A stretch of 64,000 nucleotides of DNA, from contig NZ_JASJUU010000003.1 in NCBI RefSeq assembly GCF_030125375.1, forward strand, positions 634,247 through 698,246, in the 5' to 3' direction. Position numbers and translations under genes: made by a program. Source of the stretch: Pseudoalteromonas umbrosa (GTDB taxonomy: Bacteria; Pseudomonadota; Gammaproteobacteria; Enterobacterales; Alteromonadaceae). The notes beneath the pieces are model-generated. The model worked only from the letters and a program-made list of their open reading frames with translations. It was not told where the DNA came from and ran no database searches. Position 1 is the stretch's first letter, and each line of letters starts with the position of its first letter. Shown here piece after piece: positions 19,501 to 27,463 of this stretch.

Positions 19501-19635
19501 GCTAACTCGATTGAACAGAAAGTCTATCAAATGCAAAAAGATAAGCAGGCGCTAGTTGATGCCTTATTTGCTGATACGGGGGTTAATTTAAATGAGTTTA
19601 ATGAAGCTCAAATGCTTGAGTTGATAAAAAATTAA
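16537..19635 (+). CDS. SNF2-family DEAD/DEAH-box helicase with SWIM zinc finger
   Basis: A 1032-aa SWI2/SNF2 ATPase. The N-terminus has a SWIM-type zinc motif, CSCSNNPKCRHIAAVLL, near residue 96. The C-terminal half carries the two-lobed motor: motif I DDMGLGKTLQ (near 598), motif II DEAQ, motif III SGTPVENNLMEL, and motifs V and VI GGTGLNLTQAD and DRAYRIGQ. Bacterial members move on double-stranded DNA and are linked with transcription recycling or repair, but the exact role of this subgroup is unknown. It stands alone after the par terminator; only a weak ribosome site precedes the ATG. Confidence 0.93.
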   Translation: MSSQLSKEQLLALFEEIKQEQSSQFPLSDRFLKQYFNSAMLAKAKEYLNDEQISFLEHSEDFSRIDAQVLGNFGNTFTQHIKIELIKGAPSVEAQCSCSNNPKCRHIAAVLLKLKVDHSGGFGESFLVNDWFNELSSLQQSTDLNASNVLLFVLEHRGNEVLLNPKMSPHKPDGLYPLGRVLTEKQLNAHVPPKDILESDYRLFSWVRSQNTPGHFELSGKWGFAALQQLASTKRCFFGNSRKPLQFGHMQHLDFSWQIENDNFKLVSQLSDVEQWLLIKSDPPVYLDTENMLLGRIESELSAQEIAHLHTMPCIQKDKIEAVIKRFQDIFADNVIPPPQGYEKLIDKDKLVAKLSVTDGEYTHLQLDLFNSVQKYSTEKQLNRCEKMLLGLGFEAQGGGFKLPVEDEVSHHWYNCEVRPYLQRKMWQVEEIHQTKKVLVPKVTLQLKRDKKHHVIGKVMFDHRQILLDWDKAPCHEVNSIANVFQYVQIAQQYYAVSKDVYEELLLLKSRFSYYLSSSQFKFPLSYAKRLFELDAVECVSDDGRLLDYLAELNKPINANESLLGDSQERFTLRDYQLQGVSWLKFLNRHQLGGILADDMGLGKTLQVIAYFISQHNTLVTKPSLIVCPTSLVGNWQNEFKKFAPHLPVLTVHGSNRDKQLNQVAQARFIITTYPLLKRDLAHYSELQFDSIVLDEAQYIKNETAQISKCVKQLSAEFKLCMSGTPVENNLMELKSLLDFVMPDVLGTKQQFKQNFQLPIEKERDSKRAKELQSLIAPFILRRTKSEVVRELPAKTELIKKLEFMPEQASLYQHVQSQIESSLIDLFKEQGVESSKLAFLDALLKLRQICCHPELVDKAGAHQQSAKFNWLKEHLPILLKEGRKIIIFSQFTTVLDMISSLCNEIEVPFTMLTGQTRQRDKAIARFTEGEVDVFLISLKAGGTGLNLTQADTVIHFDPWWNPAVENQATDRAYRIGQDKPVFVYKLIVANSIEQKVYQMQKDKQALVDALFADTGVNLNEFNEAQMLELIKN

Positions 19636-19938
19636 AATTTTTTTGAACTAATTTATAAAAGGTATGTCTATTTATATGCGCATTGTGAGACTACATTCAG
19701 CAATGAGCACATGTTGATTTCCCCCTTATTAATTACATAACGTATTTGTAATAACCAGCTCAACTGAGCTGGTTTTTCTTTTTTATTCCGCTTTGTAATG
19801 AAACACATTTCGTGTAATGCAGTGTAATGGCATTTGCCTTCATTTCTTGCTGTGTTCCACATTTGATCCACATTCTTTCACTTTAATACACATATAGGAA
19901 AACGAAAACCAAATGAATTGGACTAAAGGTGGGTTACT
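19636..19938. other. intergenic region with terminator, no gene
   Basis: About 300 bp between the helicase and the next operon. The only clear structure is the terminator at 19753-19780. The short reverse frame across it has no ribosome site or recognisable protein character. Confidence 0.6.
19753..19780 (+). terminator. intrinsic terminator
   Basis: A 10-bp stem AACCAGCTCA and complement with a 2-nt centre is followed by TTTTTCTTTTTT. It lies 118 nt after the SNF2 helicase stop codon, so it could end that transcript or a short RNA from the gap. Confidence 0.85.
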
Positions 19939-20145
19939 ATGTTGTGCTATGAAAATACGATTTCGCAGTTAAACTTTATTGAACCACAATCGCTGTGCGA
20001 CTATGATCTTATTAATGAAGTTGCAAGCTCTGAAGATTTAACGAGCATTTTAACGACGTTACTTTTTGATGATACGCTTTCGTCAAATCTTAAAGAGCAG
20101 GTCAAAAAGCAACTGCGAGTATTAAAAGCCAATAAGAGAAACTAA
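19939..20145 (+). CDS. small hypothetical protein coupled to a response regulator
   Basis: A 68-aa acidic, helical protein of unknown function. It is supported as a gene by a good AAAGGTGGG site before its ATG and by its stop codon overlapping the regulator start in TAATG, the usual sign of translational coupling. There is no signal peptide, membrane segment or cysteine motif. It may be a regulator or anchor for the two-component protein encoded next, but nothing in the sequence proves this. Confidence 0.7.
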   Translation: MLCYENTISQLNFIEPQSLCDYDLINEVASSEDLTSILTTLLFDDTLSSNLKEQVKKQLRVLKANKRN

Positions 20146-20834
20146 TGGAAGACAAAAACCACATTTTGATCGTTGAAGATGACTTTGATATTGCTGAACA
20201 AGTTATGCTGTTTTTTAAGGCCTCAGGCTTTGAAATAACACACATTGCCGACGGTGCAGAAGTGGTTAGTTGGGTGCGAGATAATAGCCCTGATGCCATC
20301 TTAATGGATATAATGTTGCCCAACCAAGATGGGGTTGAGTGCATGAAGCAAATCCGAGAGTTTTCCATGGTGCCAATCGTGATGTTAACAGCGAAAGTTT
20401 CCGAATCGGATAGACTTAAAGGGCTCGAATTTGGTGCTGATGATTACGTTTGTAAGCCTTTTAGTGCGGCTGAACTGGTCATGCGTATCAAAGCGATATT
20501 GCGCCGTTGCAGCGCTCCGCAGACTTCAGAAGCACCAGACATTGAGGTGAATGAGTCACAATTACTGGTTTCATTAAAAGGGCAGTCCTTAAGCTTAACT
20601 AAAGTTGAGTTTGATGTTTTCGCGATGCTTTATAATGCGCCGAATCGTGTGTTTTCACGTCAGCAAATTCTTGATCATATACAACCAGATAATTTTGATA
20701 TCTCTGATCGAGTTATCGATAGCCATATTAAAAATATACGTAAAAAGATTAAAAACATCGAAATATCACCAAAAATTGTTGAATCAGTTTATGGTGCTGG
20801 TTATCGATTCAATGAGCAGCATATTAACAGTTAA
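20145..20834 (+). CDS. OmpR/PhoB-family response regulator
   Basis: A 229-aa transcription regulator. The receiver domain (1-120) has EDD at 11-13, Asp in LMDIMLP and Lys in CKPF. The winged-helix DNA-binding domain (about 130-225) ends in VYGAGYRF, typical of the OmpR group. No kinase is adjacent; the TPR histidine kinase at 23138-25174, on the other strand beyond rmuC, is the nearest candidate partner. Translationally coupled to the 68-aa gene upstream. Confidence 0.93.
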   Translation: MEDKNHILIVEDDFDIAEQVMLFFKASGFEITHIADGAEVVSWVRDNSPDAILMDIMLPNQDGVECMKQIREFSMVPIVMLTAKVSESDRLKGLEFGADDYVCKPFSAAELVMRIKAILRRCSAPQTSEAPDIEVNESQLLVSLKGQSLSLTKVEFDVFAMLYNAPNRVFSRQQILDHIQPDNFDISDRVIDSHIKNIRKKIKNIEISPKIVESVYGAGYRFNEQHINS

Positions 20835-20961
20835 TTTTCCTTTCCTACGGGTGCTAAAATCTGTTGGCACCTAATTTTATTTTATATACTTCTTGGTTAT
20901 CAGTGCTTAAAACCCGACTCTAAGGTATGATTTAACAAGAATTAATTGTTAGAGTCACACT

Positions 20962-22419
20962 ATGCTTTTAAGTGGTTTTTCTGCCCTGAGTTGGCAAACC
21001 ATATTGGTACTTTTTGGCTTAGGTACCACGATATCCAGTATTGGCTTTTTTATTATTATCCACCTGTCGAAACAAAAGTCACGGACACTGCATGACATGT
21101 CTCAGGCAAAAATCGATGCTCTTCAGCATGCCCATGATGAACTTAAAGACAACCTAAATGCGGCGCAGCAACTTCAGCTAAAAACCCATGGAGAGGCTCA
21201 GCAATATCAGGCAAGGCTTGCTGAGAAACATGCTCAAGTTAAAGAGTATTATGGTTTATGGCAGCAAGCTCAAAATAAAGCACAACAATCTCAAGAGGAA
21301 GCGCACCAACTGGCACTCCAGCTGACAGATATGGAAGCCAAACTTAGCGAAAAGCAATTGGCATTTGATGCGCAAATTGCACAGTTAGAGCAGGCTAAAA
21401 ACACGCTTAAACAAGAGTTTGAGAACGTAGCAAGTAGGTTATTTGAAGAGAAGAGTCAGCAATTTGCCCGTCACAGTCAGGAAAAAATTCAAACAATCTT
21501 GAGCCCTGTTCAGGGGGAAATTAAAGGTTTCCGAGATAAAATGGAAGCGATCCACAGTGAAGAGTTAAAACAAAGAGCGGCCTTAAAAACTGAGCTGCTT
21601 CACCTACAAGCTAACAACCAAGCTATGACGGATCAAGCGAGCAAATTGACGACTGCATTACAAGGCCAAACTAAAACCCAAGGTAACTGGGGTGAGTTAA
21701 TGCTGGAAAATGTGTTGGATAGTGCAGGGTTAAGACCTGGGTATGATTATAAGCGTGAAGTCAGTTTCACCACATCAGACGGAAAGTACCGCCCAGATGT
21801 GATTGTTTATCTACCTCAAAGTCGCCATTTGGTTGTGGATGCGAAAACATCTTTGAATGCGTACACAAGATATGTCAATGCACAGGATGAGGTATCGGCA
21901 CAGCAAGCAATAAAAGATCATGTAAATGCGGTGAAAGCTAGGGTGAAGGAGCTGGGCGATAAGTCTTACGAACGTTTGCCTGGACTCAACTCGCCAGAAG
22001 TTGTGATCATGTTTATCCCTGTTGAATCTGCTTTTGTAGAAGCAATTAAATACGAGCCTGATATTTATCAGTATGCCCTAGAAAATAAAGTGCTGGTAGC
22101 TACTCCCACTACTCTGCTAACGAGCTTGAATATCGTTAAACAGCTTTGGCGCTTCGAAGAACAAAGCAAACACAGCAAAGAACTGGCACTCAGAGCGGAA
22201 AAATTTTATAACAAGCTTAATAGTTTTTTACATAGCCTTGAAGGTGTTGGCAAGCAGCTTGATAAAGCACAAGAGACCTACGATAAAGCGGTTGGACAAC
22301 TGTATACTGGAAAAGGGAATTTAATTAAGCAAGCTTCAGAGTTTAAAGAGTTAGGTGTTTCGGTCACCAAAGAACTGCCAGAGGAAATGCTTGAAAAGGC
22401 AAAGCTAGAATTAAAGTGA
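20962..22419 (+). CDS. rmuC: DNA recombination protein RmuC
   Basis: A 485-aa protein with one N-terminal membrane helix (about 12-33), a long Q/A/E-rich coiled coil (45-230) and a C-terminal nuclease-like RmuC domain (about 240-440) with YRPDVIVYLP and HLVVDAKTSL. E. coli RmuC limits inversion at short inverted repeats, presumably by processing DNA structures. It is a single gene with its own terminator. The assignment is firm from domain order; the biochemical activity is poorly defined in the family. Confidence 0.95.
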   Translation: MLLSGFSALSWQTILVLFGLGTTISSIGFFIIIHLSKQKSRTLHDMSQAKIDALQHAHDELKDNLNAAQQLQLKTHGEAQQYQARLAEKHAQVKEYYGLWQQAQNKAQQSQEEAHQLALQLTDMEAKLSEKQLAFDAQIAQLEQAKNTLKQEFENVASRLFEEKSQQFARHSQEKIQTILSPVQGEIKGFRDKMEAIHSEELKQRAALKTELLHLQANNQAMTDQASKLTTALQGQTKTQGNWGELMLENVLDSAGLRPGYDYKREVSFTTSDGKYRPDVIVYLPQSRHLVVDAKTSLNAYTRYVNAQDEVSAQQAIKDHVNAVKARVKELGDKSYERLPGLNSPEVVIMFIPVESAFVEAIKYEPDIYQYALENKVLVATPTTLLTSLNIVKQLWRFEEQSKHSKELALRAEKFYNKLNSFLHSLEGVGKQLDKAQETYDKAVGQLYTGKGNLIKQASEFKELGVSVTKELPEEMLEKAKLELK

Positions 22420-22428
22420 TAGGCACAA

Positions 22429-22450
22429 AAAAAGGGCTTTCGCCCTTTTT
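22429..22450 (+). terminator. terminator of rmuC
   Basis: AAAAAGGGC and GCCCTTTTT form a stem with a TTTC loop 9 nt after the rmuC stop. Because the flanks are A- and T-rich, it can also serve the convergent minus-strand gene. Confidence 0.9.
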
Positions 22451-22464
22451 ATTTATTGCTTAAT

Positions 22465-22941
22465 TTACCTAGTACACAGTGCATAATCGCCATTTCTTGG
22501 CTTATCAGAGTAAAGATAGATAAAGAGTGAGTTATTTTTCACGTCATTCCAAACAGTACTCTTTGGGTGTGGGCAAAGAGATTGCTTTATATAGTTTTTG
22601 ATTTCACTGCTGGTCATAGCTAATGGCGTTGGGATTTGAACAAAAACATTCAATTCACCGTCGTTGAAATTGATTCGACTTAGTTTCCAGCTTCCCATCA
22701 TATATTGCTGAGAAAAATAACGGTCAATACGAGTTTGAGCATCGTGACTTATTTCAGCATGTACAACAGAATGTGATTTATTGTCTACCCAGTAGTTCCA
22801 TGCTGAAGCTAAAATGATAAATCCAGCTAGTAGCAAAGACCAAAAAGGTAGTGCATTTTTTTTAGGTCGTACTTTATTCCTATGCCTTTTTCTCTCGGCA
22901 ATTTTGACCCAATCATTGTGTTTCATTGTACGCTGTGTCAT
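22465..22941 (-). CDS. hypothetical single-pass membrane protein
   Basis: A 158-aa protein with a very basic cytoplasmic N-terminus (KRHRNKVRPKK), one membrane helix (WSLLLAGFIILASAWNYW) and a periplasmic domain of about 95 residues with two cysteines near the end. I do not recognise the family. The start at 22941 is chosen for GGAGG 9 nt upstream; a longer frame adds seven residues. It lies convergent with rmuC and downstream of the TPR kinase but beyond its terminator, so it is probably its own unit. Confidence 0.7.
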   Translation of the reverse strand: MTQRTMKHNDWVKIAERKRHRNKVRPKKNALPFWSLLLAGFIILASAWNYWVDNKSHSVVHAEISHDAQTRIDRYFSQQYMMGSWKLSRINFNDGELNVFVQIPTPLAMTSSEIKNYIKQSLCPHPKSTVWNDVKNNSLFIYLYSDKPRNGDYALCTR

Positions 22942-23087
22942 AAGTAAATTCCTCCCGTTCATGTTGCTTATTAAAACAGGGCAATGTGGATAAAAAATGG
23001 ATCAAAATGGAAGTTATAGTGCTCGGATCAGTTAGGCTGACAAATTTATAAAAGTAGCACTTTAGAATTAATCTCTTCTTTTACTAA

Positions 23088-23135
23088 CAAGATCAAAAAA
23101 GCCACTATTTTGCATAAGTGGCTTTTTTGATCTTG
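23088..23135. terminator. terminator of the TPR histidine kinase gene
   Basis: A perfect 19-bp inverted repeat (CAAGATCAAAAAAGCCACT) with a 10-nt loop lies 2 nt past the kinase stop codon. The T-run inside the stem makes it work on the minus strand. Confidence 0.9.
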
Positions 23136-23137
23136 TT

Positions 23138-25174
23138 TTATTTAAGTGGTAAAACGATTGAAATATCCAATCCGCCAAGATTACTGCGCTGTATATCAAT
23201 GGTTCCCGACATGAGCTCTACTAAGCTTTTACAAATAGAAAGACCTAAACCAGACCCTCCGGTTGCCCTGCTTCGTGAACTTTCAACACGATATAGTCGT
23301 TCAAATAGTTTGGGGATCTCATCATCTGTAACAGTTGGTGACGAGTCTTCAATTTGTATGTTGAGATGATGCTTATCTTGGTACATTTTGAATACCACTT
23401 TTCCTGGACTGTCTGTGTATAAACACGTGTTTTTACACAAGTTATCGACAACTCTATCTAATTTGGGTTTATCGATATTGATAGTCGAACCTTCAGGGAT
23501 GCTGATTTCACTACTAAAAGTTAGGGCATGGTTTTCAGCCATGCGTTTAATGTCATAACTATAATTTTGCGATAAAGTTTGAACGCATTGGATTTGCTGA
23601 TTCAAAGCAATTGCATTGTTCTCCGCTTGAGAAAGTTGATATACATCGGTTATCAAAGAGTTTAGCTGAGATATTTTTTCGTTGATTTTGCCATAAGCCT
23701 TATTGTTGTCTTCAAACAGGCCATGTTCGAGTGCTTCGATGTGTAGCTTTAAGACACTCAATGGTGTTCTCAGTTCATGAGAGATATCAGCAAGCATTTT
23801 TTCTTTTTGTTTTAAGTTTTGTTGGTAAAGCTTTGCGGCTAGGTTTGCTGTTCGGTGTTTAATAAAATAGATATAAGTCAGGAGCAAGCATATAAACAAT
23901 GCAGCAAGACCTGCAATGAGCCATGACTTTTGCATGAGTTTGGTATGTTTTAGCTCACTTTGCGCAAGGGCTTTTTCTTTTTCAGAAACTTCGAGCTGCT
24001 GTCGCTGTACTAAGCTACCAATACTATTACGGTAGGTTTCAGCTTTTTGATTATTAAACTTTTCACTCATTGCTTTGTGCGCTTTAAGAGCTTGGAAAAT
24101 ATGTTTGTACGCTAATTCTAAGTCATCGTTTTGATCAGCGAGATCTGCAGCGACTTCATGAAAGTGAATCGCTAAAGGTGTGTGATGTTCCACATTCACT
24201 AGCTTTTCTAACTCCTGAATATAGCCTTGGGCAACATGGGGCTGCTTTAAGTGCAAATAAGCTTGGGATACGCTCGTATAAGCATAAATTAGTTGGATTT
24301 GGCTCTGTGCTTTTTTAGCAAAGTCTAAACTTAAATGTGCATTGATAAGTGCAGCATCTCCCTGACCTATTTTCATATAGCTACTGGCAAGCATATGATA
24401 AGCTCGAGATAAGTTTTCATTCGCATTGGTTTGTTTTAAGTACTTTAATGCTTCATATATATTGTCAATTGCCACTTGATGGTTGTTGGTTTTGTAAGAC
24501 ACTTGAGATAAACGCAGTGCGCTGTCGGCAATAGCGACCACATTGCCATCTTTTTTATCTTCACCTAACGCCCATCGGAAGAATATTTCTGCTTGTTCAT
24601 AATCATCGAGCCTGACAGAAATATCTCCTAAGTTATAATAATTACTTGCTTTGATGCCGTGGTCTTGGCTGTCTTTTAAGAAGCTTTGTGCTTTTAGTTG
24701 AAACTGCATCGCTTGTGCGAGCTGATTCTTATGATCATATAGGGTGCCTAAATTACTGTAAGCTAACCCTATTAAGGTTTTGTCCTCTAGTTCCTGTGCA
24801 GCTTCTAAAGCTTTATAGTAATGCTCTTCCGCTTCTTCAAGTCGAGACATGCGACGGTAGTTAATGCCTTTTTCATTATTAATCGTGCGTATTAACTGAG
24901 TATCTAAATAATGATTCTGCTCAATGTGGTTAAGGGTCGATATGGCTTTTTCAAACAGCCCTTGTTTTCGATATATTTCGGCTTGAATTAATAACACTTC
25001 CAATGCCTTGTCTTGAGATAAATTTTCTAATCGCCAAGGTTCGATCAAATCCAAAGCGATTTGATATTTCCCTTGCTTCTCAAGTTGCTTTAATTCATCA
25101 ATATCTATACTTGCTGAGGCTGTATTGGTAGATAATATGCAGGTTAAAAGCAAAGGCACGAATATTTTTTTCAT
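23138..25174 (-). CDS. periplasmic TPR-domain sensor histidine kinase
   Basis: A 678-aa membrane kinase. A signal peptide (MKKIFVPLLLTCILSTNTASA) is followed by a helical sensor of several tetratricopeptide repeats (about 25-380; for example GLAYSNLGTLYDHKNQLAQA), so ligand or protein sensing is outside the membrane. One membrane helix (near 405-430) leads to a HisKA helix with ISHELRTPLSVL and an ATPase domain with VVDNLCKNTC and GGSGLGLSICKSLV. No regulator is adjacent; the OmpR-type regulator at 20145-20834 is a candidate partner. A TGTAAA-N5-TTTACA palindrome and the iteron-like cluster lie directly upstream. Confidence 0.93.
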   Translation of the reverse strand: MKKIFVPLLLTCILSTNTASASIDIDELKQLEKQGKYQIALDLIEPWRLENLSQDKALEVLLIQAEIYRKQGLFEKAISTLNHIEQNHYLDTQLIRTINNEKGINYRRMSRLEEAEEHYYKALEAAQELEDKTLIGLAYSNLGTLYDHKNQLAQAMQFQLKAQSFLKDSQDHGIKASNYYNLGDISVRLDDYEQAEIFFRWALGEDKKDGNVVAIADSALRLSQVSYKTNNHQVAIDNIYEALKYLKQTNANENLSRAYHMLASSYMKIGQGDAALINAHLSLDFAKKAQSQIQLIYAYTSVSQAYLHLKQPHVAQGYIQELEKLVNVEHHTPLAIHFHEVAADLADQNDDLELAYKHIFQALKAHKAMSEKFNNQKAETYRNSIGSLVQRQQLEVSEKEKALAQSELKHTKLMQKSWLIAGLAALFICLLLTYIYFIKHRTANLAAKLYQQNLKQKEKMLADISHELRTPLSVLKLHIEALEHGLFEDNNKAYGKINEKISQLNSLITDVYQLSQAENNAIALNQQIQCVQTLSQNYSYDIKRMAENHALTFSSEISIPEGSTINIDKPKLDRVVDNLCKNTCLYTDSPGKVVFKMYQDKHHLNIQIEDSSPTVTDDEIPKLFERLYRVESSRSRATGGSGLGLSICKSLVELMSGTIDIQRSNLGGLDISIVLPLK

Positions 25175-25238
25175 ATTTTTTCAAGTTAAATCAAGACGGT
25201 TGCATCCTATGCAACAAATGTGTGACAAATATGGATCA

Positions 25239-25255
25239 TGTAAAGGGGGTTTACA
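25239..25255. promoter_or_regulatory. palindrome TGTAAA-GGGGG-TTTACA upstream of TPR kinase
   Basis: A perfect 6-bp dyad around five G bases, 65 bp before the kinase start. Shortened versions occur at 29688-29700 (after glcB) and 36659-36673 (before the hsp20 end). It resembles a regulator half-site pair but has N5 rather than the N6 of TyrR boxes. Its role is unknown. Confidence 0.5.
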
Positions 25256-25261
25256 GGGAAC

Positions 25262-25556
25262 GAGTAAGTAAAATTGTGCTCTAAGTTTTAATACGTTAGT
25301 AAAATTATGATTTAGCAAAGAAAACAGTTAGTAAAAAGTAGATCTCAAAGGGTAGGCAGAGTTGGTAAAAATTTGCTTTATAATAACAGTGGCAAGGTTA
25401 TTGTTGTTATTCACTGAGTTATTGAGCGCTTTAATGGCATATTTTTGGTTAAAAATTGACATGTTACTCAAATTTTTTCGTTAAATCGGTATTGCGTATG
25501 CTCGCTAGTATATTTCTGATCTGTATTTGGGCTAGTAAGTAAAAGTGTGATCTTAA
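25262..25556 (+). repeat. second iteron-like cluster, six copies
   Basis: Six plus-strand sequences beginning near 25262, 25295, 25326, 25360, 25504 and 25531 share the origin iteron pattern (TTAGTAAA or CTAGTATA followed by TGATCT or a near match). The copies at 25504 (CTAGTATATTTCTGATCTG) and 25531 (CTAGTAAGTAAAAGTGTGAT) closely match the origin copies at 13901 and 13574. They fill the gene-free gap between the TPR kinase promoter and aceA. No initiator gene, DnaA box or second par operon is nearby, so this is more likely a Rep-binding control locus than an origin. Confidence 0.72.
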
Positions 25557-25592
25557 ATGCTGCCGTTTGATTTAATAAAGATGAGATGTAGA

Positions 25593-25611
25593 AAAGGGCC
25601 CAGCAGGCCCA
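25593..25611 (-). terminator. terminator of aceA
   Basis: GGGCC and GGCCC form a stem with a CAGCA loop 19 nt after the aceA stop. On the minus strand it is followed by CTTTTC. The stem is short but GC-rich. Confidence 0.7.
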
Positions 25612-25628
25612 AGTTGGGATTAGACTAT

Positions 25629-27233
25629 CTAAAATTGATTCATCGTATTGGCTTCACCACCCGCTTTTAGCGCATTGTCTCCGCTAAAGTACTCTTTGTG
25701 CGTATCACCAATATTAGAACCCGCCAAGTCTTGGTGTTTGACTGAAGCTTGCTCTCGGCGTATCTCCTGTCTTTGGACATCTCTGACATACGCGAGCATA
25801 CCTAAGTCACCAAAATACCCCTCAGCGAGAATATCAGTGCTAAGTGCTACAGTATGGTAGGTTGGTAAAGTAATTAGATGGTGGAATATACCAGCATGAG
25901 TCGCGCCATCTAGCTGGAAGCTTTTTACTTTTTCATCGGCTATTTTTGCCAGCTCAGTTGAATCTAGCTCTGGTGCCATGAGTGCTTTCGGGTCAAGTGA
26001 TGGGTCTGGATAAGATGATAGATCTTTGCCTTGTGCCTTGAGTGCCTCGTAAGCTTGTTCACGGAATTTCAAAGTCCAATTAAACGACGGAGAGTTGTTA
26101 TACACTAACTTGGCATTAGGTACTTGCTCTCTAATACGATTCACGAGCTCAGCAATTTGCTCAACGTTGGGCTTTTCAGTTTCAATCCAAAGTAGATCAG
26201 CGCCCGCTTGCAAACTAGTGACACAATCAAGTACAACTCTGTCTTTTTCAGTGCCTTCTTTAAACTGGTATAGGCCATTGTCTAGACGCACTGGTTTTTG
26301 TAGTTGTCCATTTAATTTTATTGCCATATCCCCATCTTGTAATTGGTCTACGTCATGAATGACTTGTGTATCCAAAAATGCAGTATATTGACTCGCGATG
26401 TCACCCGCTTCTTTAGAAACAGGGATTTTTTGCGTTAAGCTTGCACCCAGTGAATCTGTTCTGGCGACAATAATGCCATCTTCAACGCCGAGCTCTAAAA
26501 ATGCATATCGCACAGCATTGATTTTTGACAAAAAGTCTTCGTGTGGCACGGTCACTTTACCAGCCTGGTGGCCACATTGTTTAGCATCTGAGACTTGGTT
26601 TTCAATTTGGATTGCACAAGCGCCCGCTTCTATCATCTGTTTCGCTAATAAGTAGGTTGCTTCTTCGTTACCAAACCCTGCATCGATGTCAGCTATGATT
26701 GGCACAATATGCGTTTCAAAGTTATCTATTTGAGACTGTAATTGACTCGTATCTTGACCTTTAGCTTTTGCGTCATCGAGCGCCTTGTACAAATGGTCGA
26801 GTTCTCTTGCATCAGCTTGCTTTAAAAATGTATAAATCTCTTCAATTAATTTAGGCACCGCGGTTTTTTCGTGCATGCTTTGGTCAGGTAACGGGCCAAA
26901 TTCAGAGCGCAGCGCAGCGACCATCCAGCCACTGAGATAGACATAAGCACCCTTTGTTGTTTTTTGGTGCCTTTTAATTGCCATCATCATTTGTTGTGCG
27001 GTAAAGCCATGCCAGCAGCCAAGAGATTGCGTATATTGTGTTGGATCAGCGTCATAGCAGGCCATATCTTCACGCATTATTTTGGCGGTGTAATTGGCAA
27101 TATCTAACCCTGTTTTGAAGCGGTTTTGTAAGTGCATTCTGCTGGCATATTCAGGGTTAATAGACTGCCAGTTATTATCTTTGGTAGTACATAAGGTAGT
27201 AAAGCGGTCAATTTGAGACTGATAATTGCTCAT
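25629..27233 (-). CDS. aceA: isocitrate lyase
   Basis: Splits isocitrate into glyoxylate and succinate, the first step of the glyoxylate shunt. At 534 aa it is the longer, Pseudomonas-type enzyme. The catalytic loop motif is KQCGHQAGKV (residues about 215-224), and the substrate and metal region includes IADIDAGFGN and the second half SPSFNWTLKF. The start ATG is supported by AAGGATA upstream. It diverges from glcB with 230 bp between starts, so the two shunt enzymes probably share a control region. Confidence 0.96.
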   Translation of the reverse strand: MSNYQSQIDRFTTLCTTKDNNWQSINPEYASRMHLQNRFKTGLDIANYTAKIMREDMACYDADPTQYTQSLGCWHGFTAQQMMMAIKRHQKTTKGAYVYLSGWMVAALRSEFGPLPDQSMHEKTAVPKLIEEIYTFLKQADARELDHLYKALDDAKAKGQDTSQLQSQIDNFETHIVPIIADIDAGFGNEEATYLLAKQMIEAGACAIQIENQVSDAKQCGHQAGKVTVPHEDFLSKINAVRYAFLELGVEDGIIVARTDSLGASLTQKIPVSKEAGDIASQYTAFLDTQVIHDVDQLQDGDMAIKLNGQLQKPVRLDNGLYQFKEGTEKDRVVLDCVTSLQAGADLLWIETEKPNVEQIAELVNRIREQVPNAKLVYNNSPSFNWTLKFREQAYEALKAQGKDLSSYPDPSLDPKALMAPELDSTELAKIADEKVKSFQLDGATHAGIFHHLITLPTYHTVALSTDILAEGYFGDLGMLAYVRDVQRQEIRREQASVKHQDLAGSNIGDTHKEYFSGDNALKAGGEANTMNQF

Positions 27234-27463
27234 GATAAATATCCTTCGAACGAGTTGTACACTAAATTAAATTGGTTGTGCCAAAGCGTTTGTGTGAGAG
27301 TTGCTGCGGCTTAATTAAACACTAGAACGGCTTTTAAAATTTTTTAAATTTATAGTTGTTATTGTCAGTATATTTATTATGAATGGCTGAAGGGGTTTGT
27401 TTTTGGACAAATTGCTTTATTTTTGAATAACCCGTTCAAAAAAATTGCACTAGGAACACAGCT

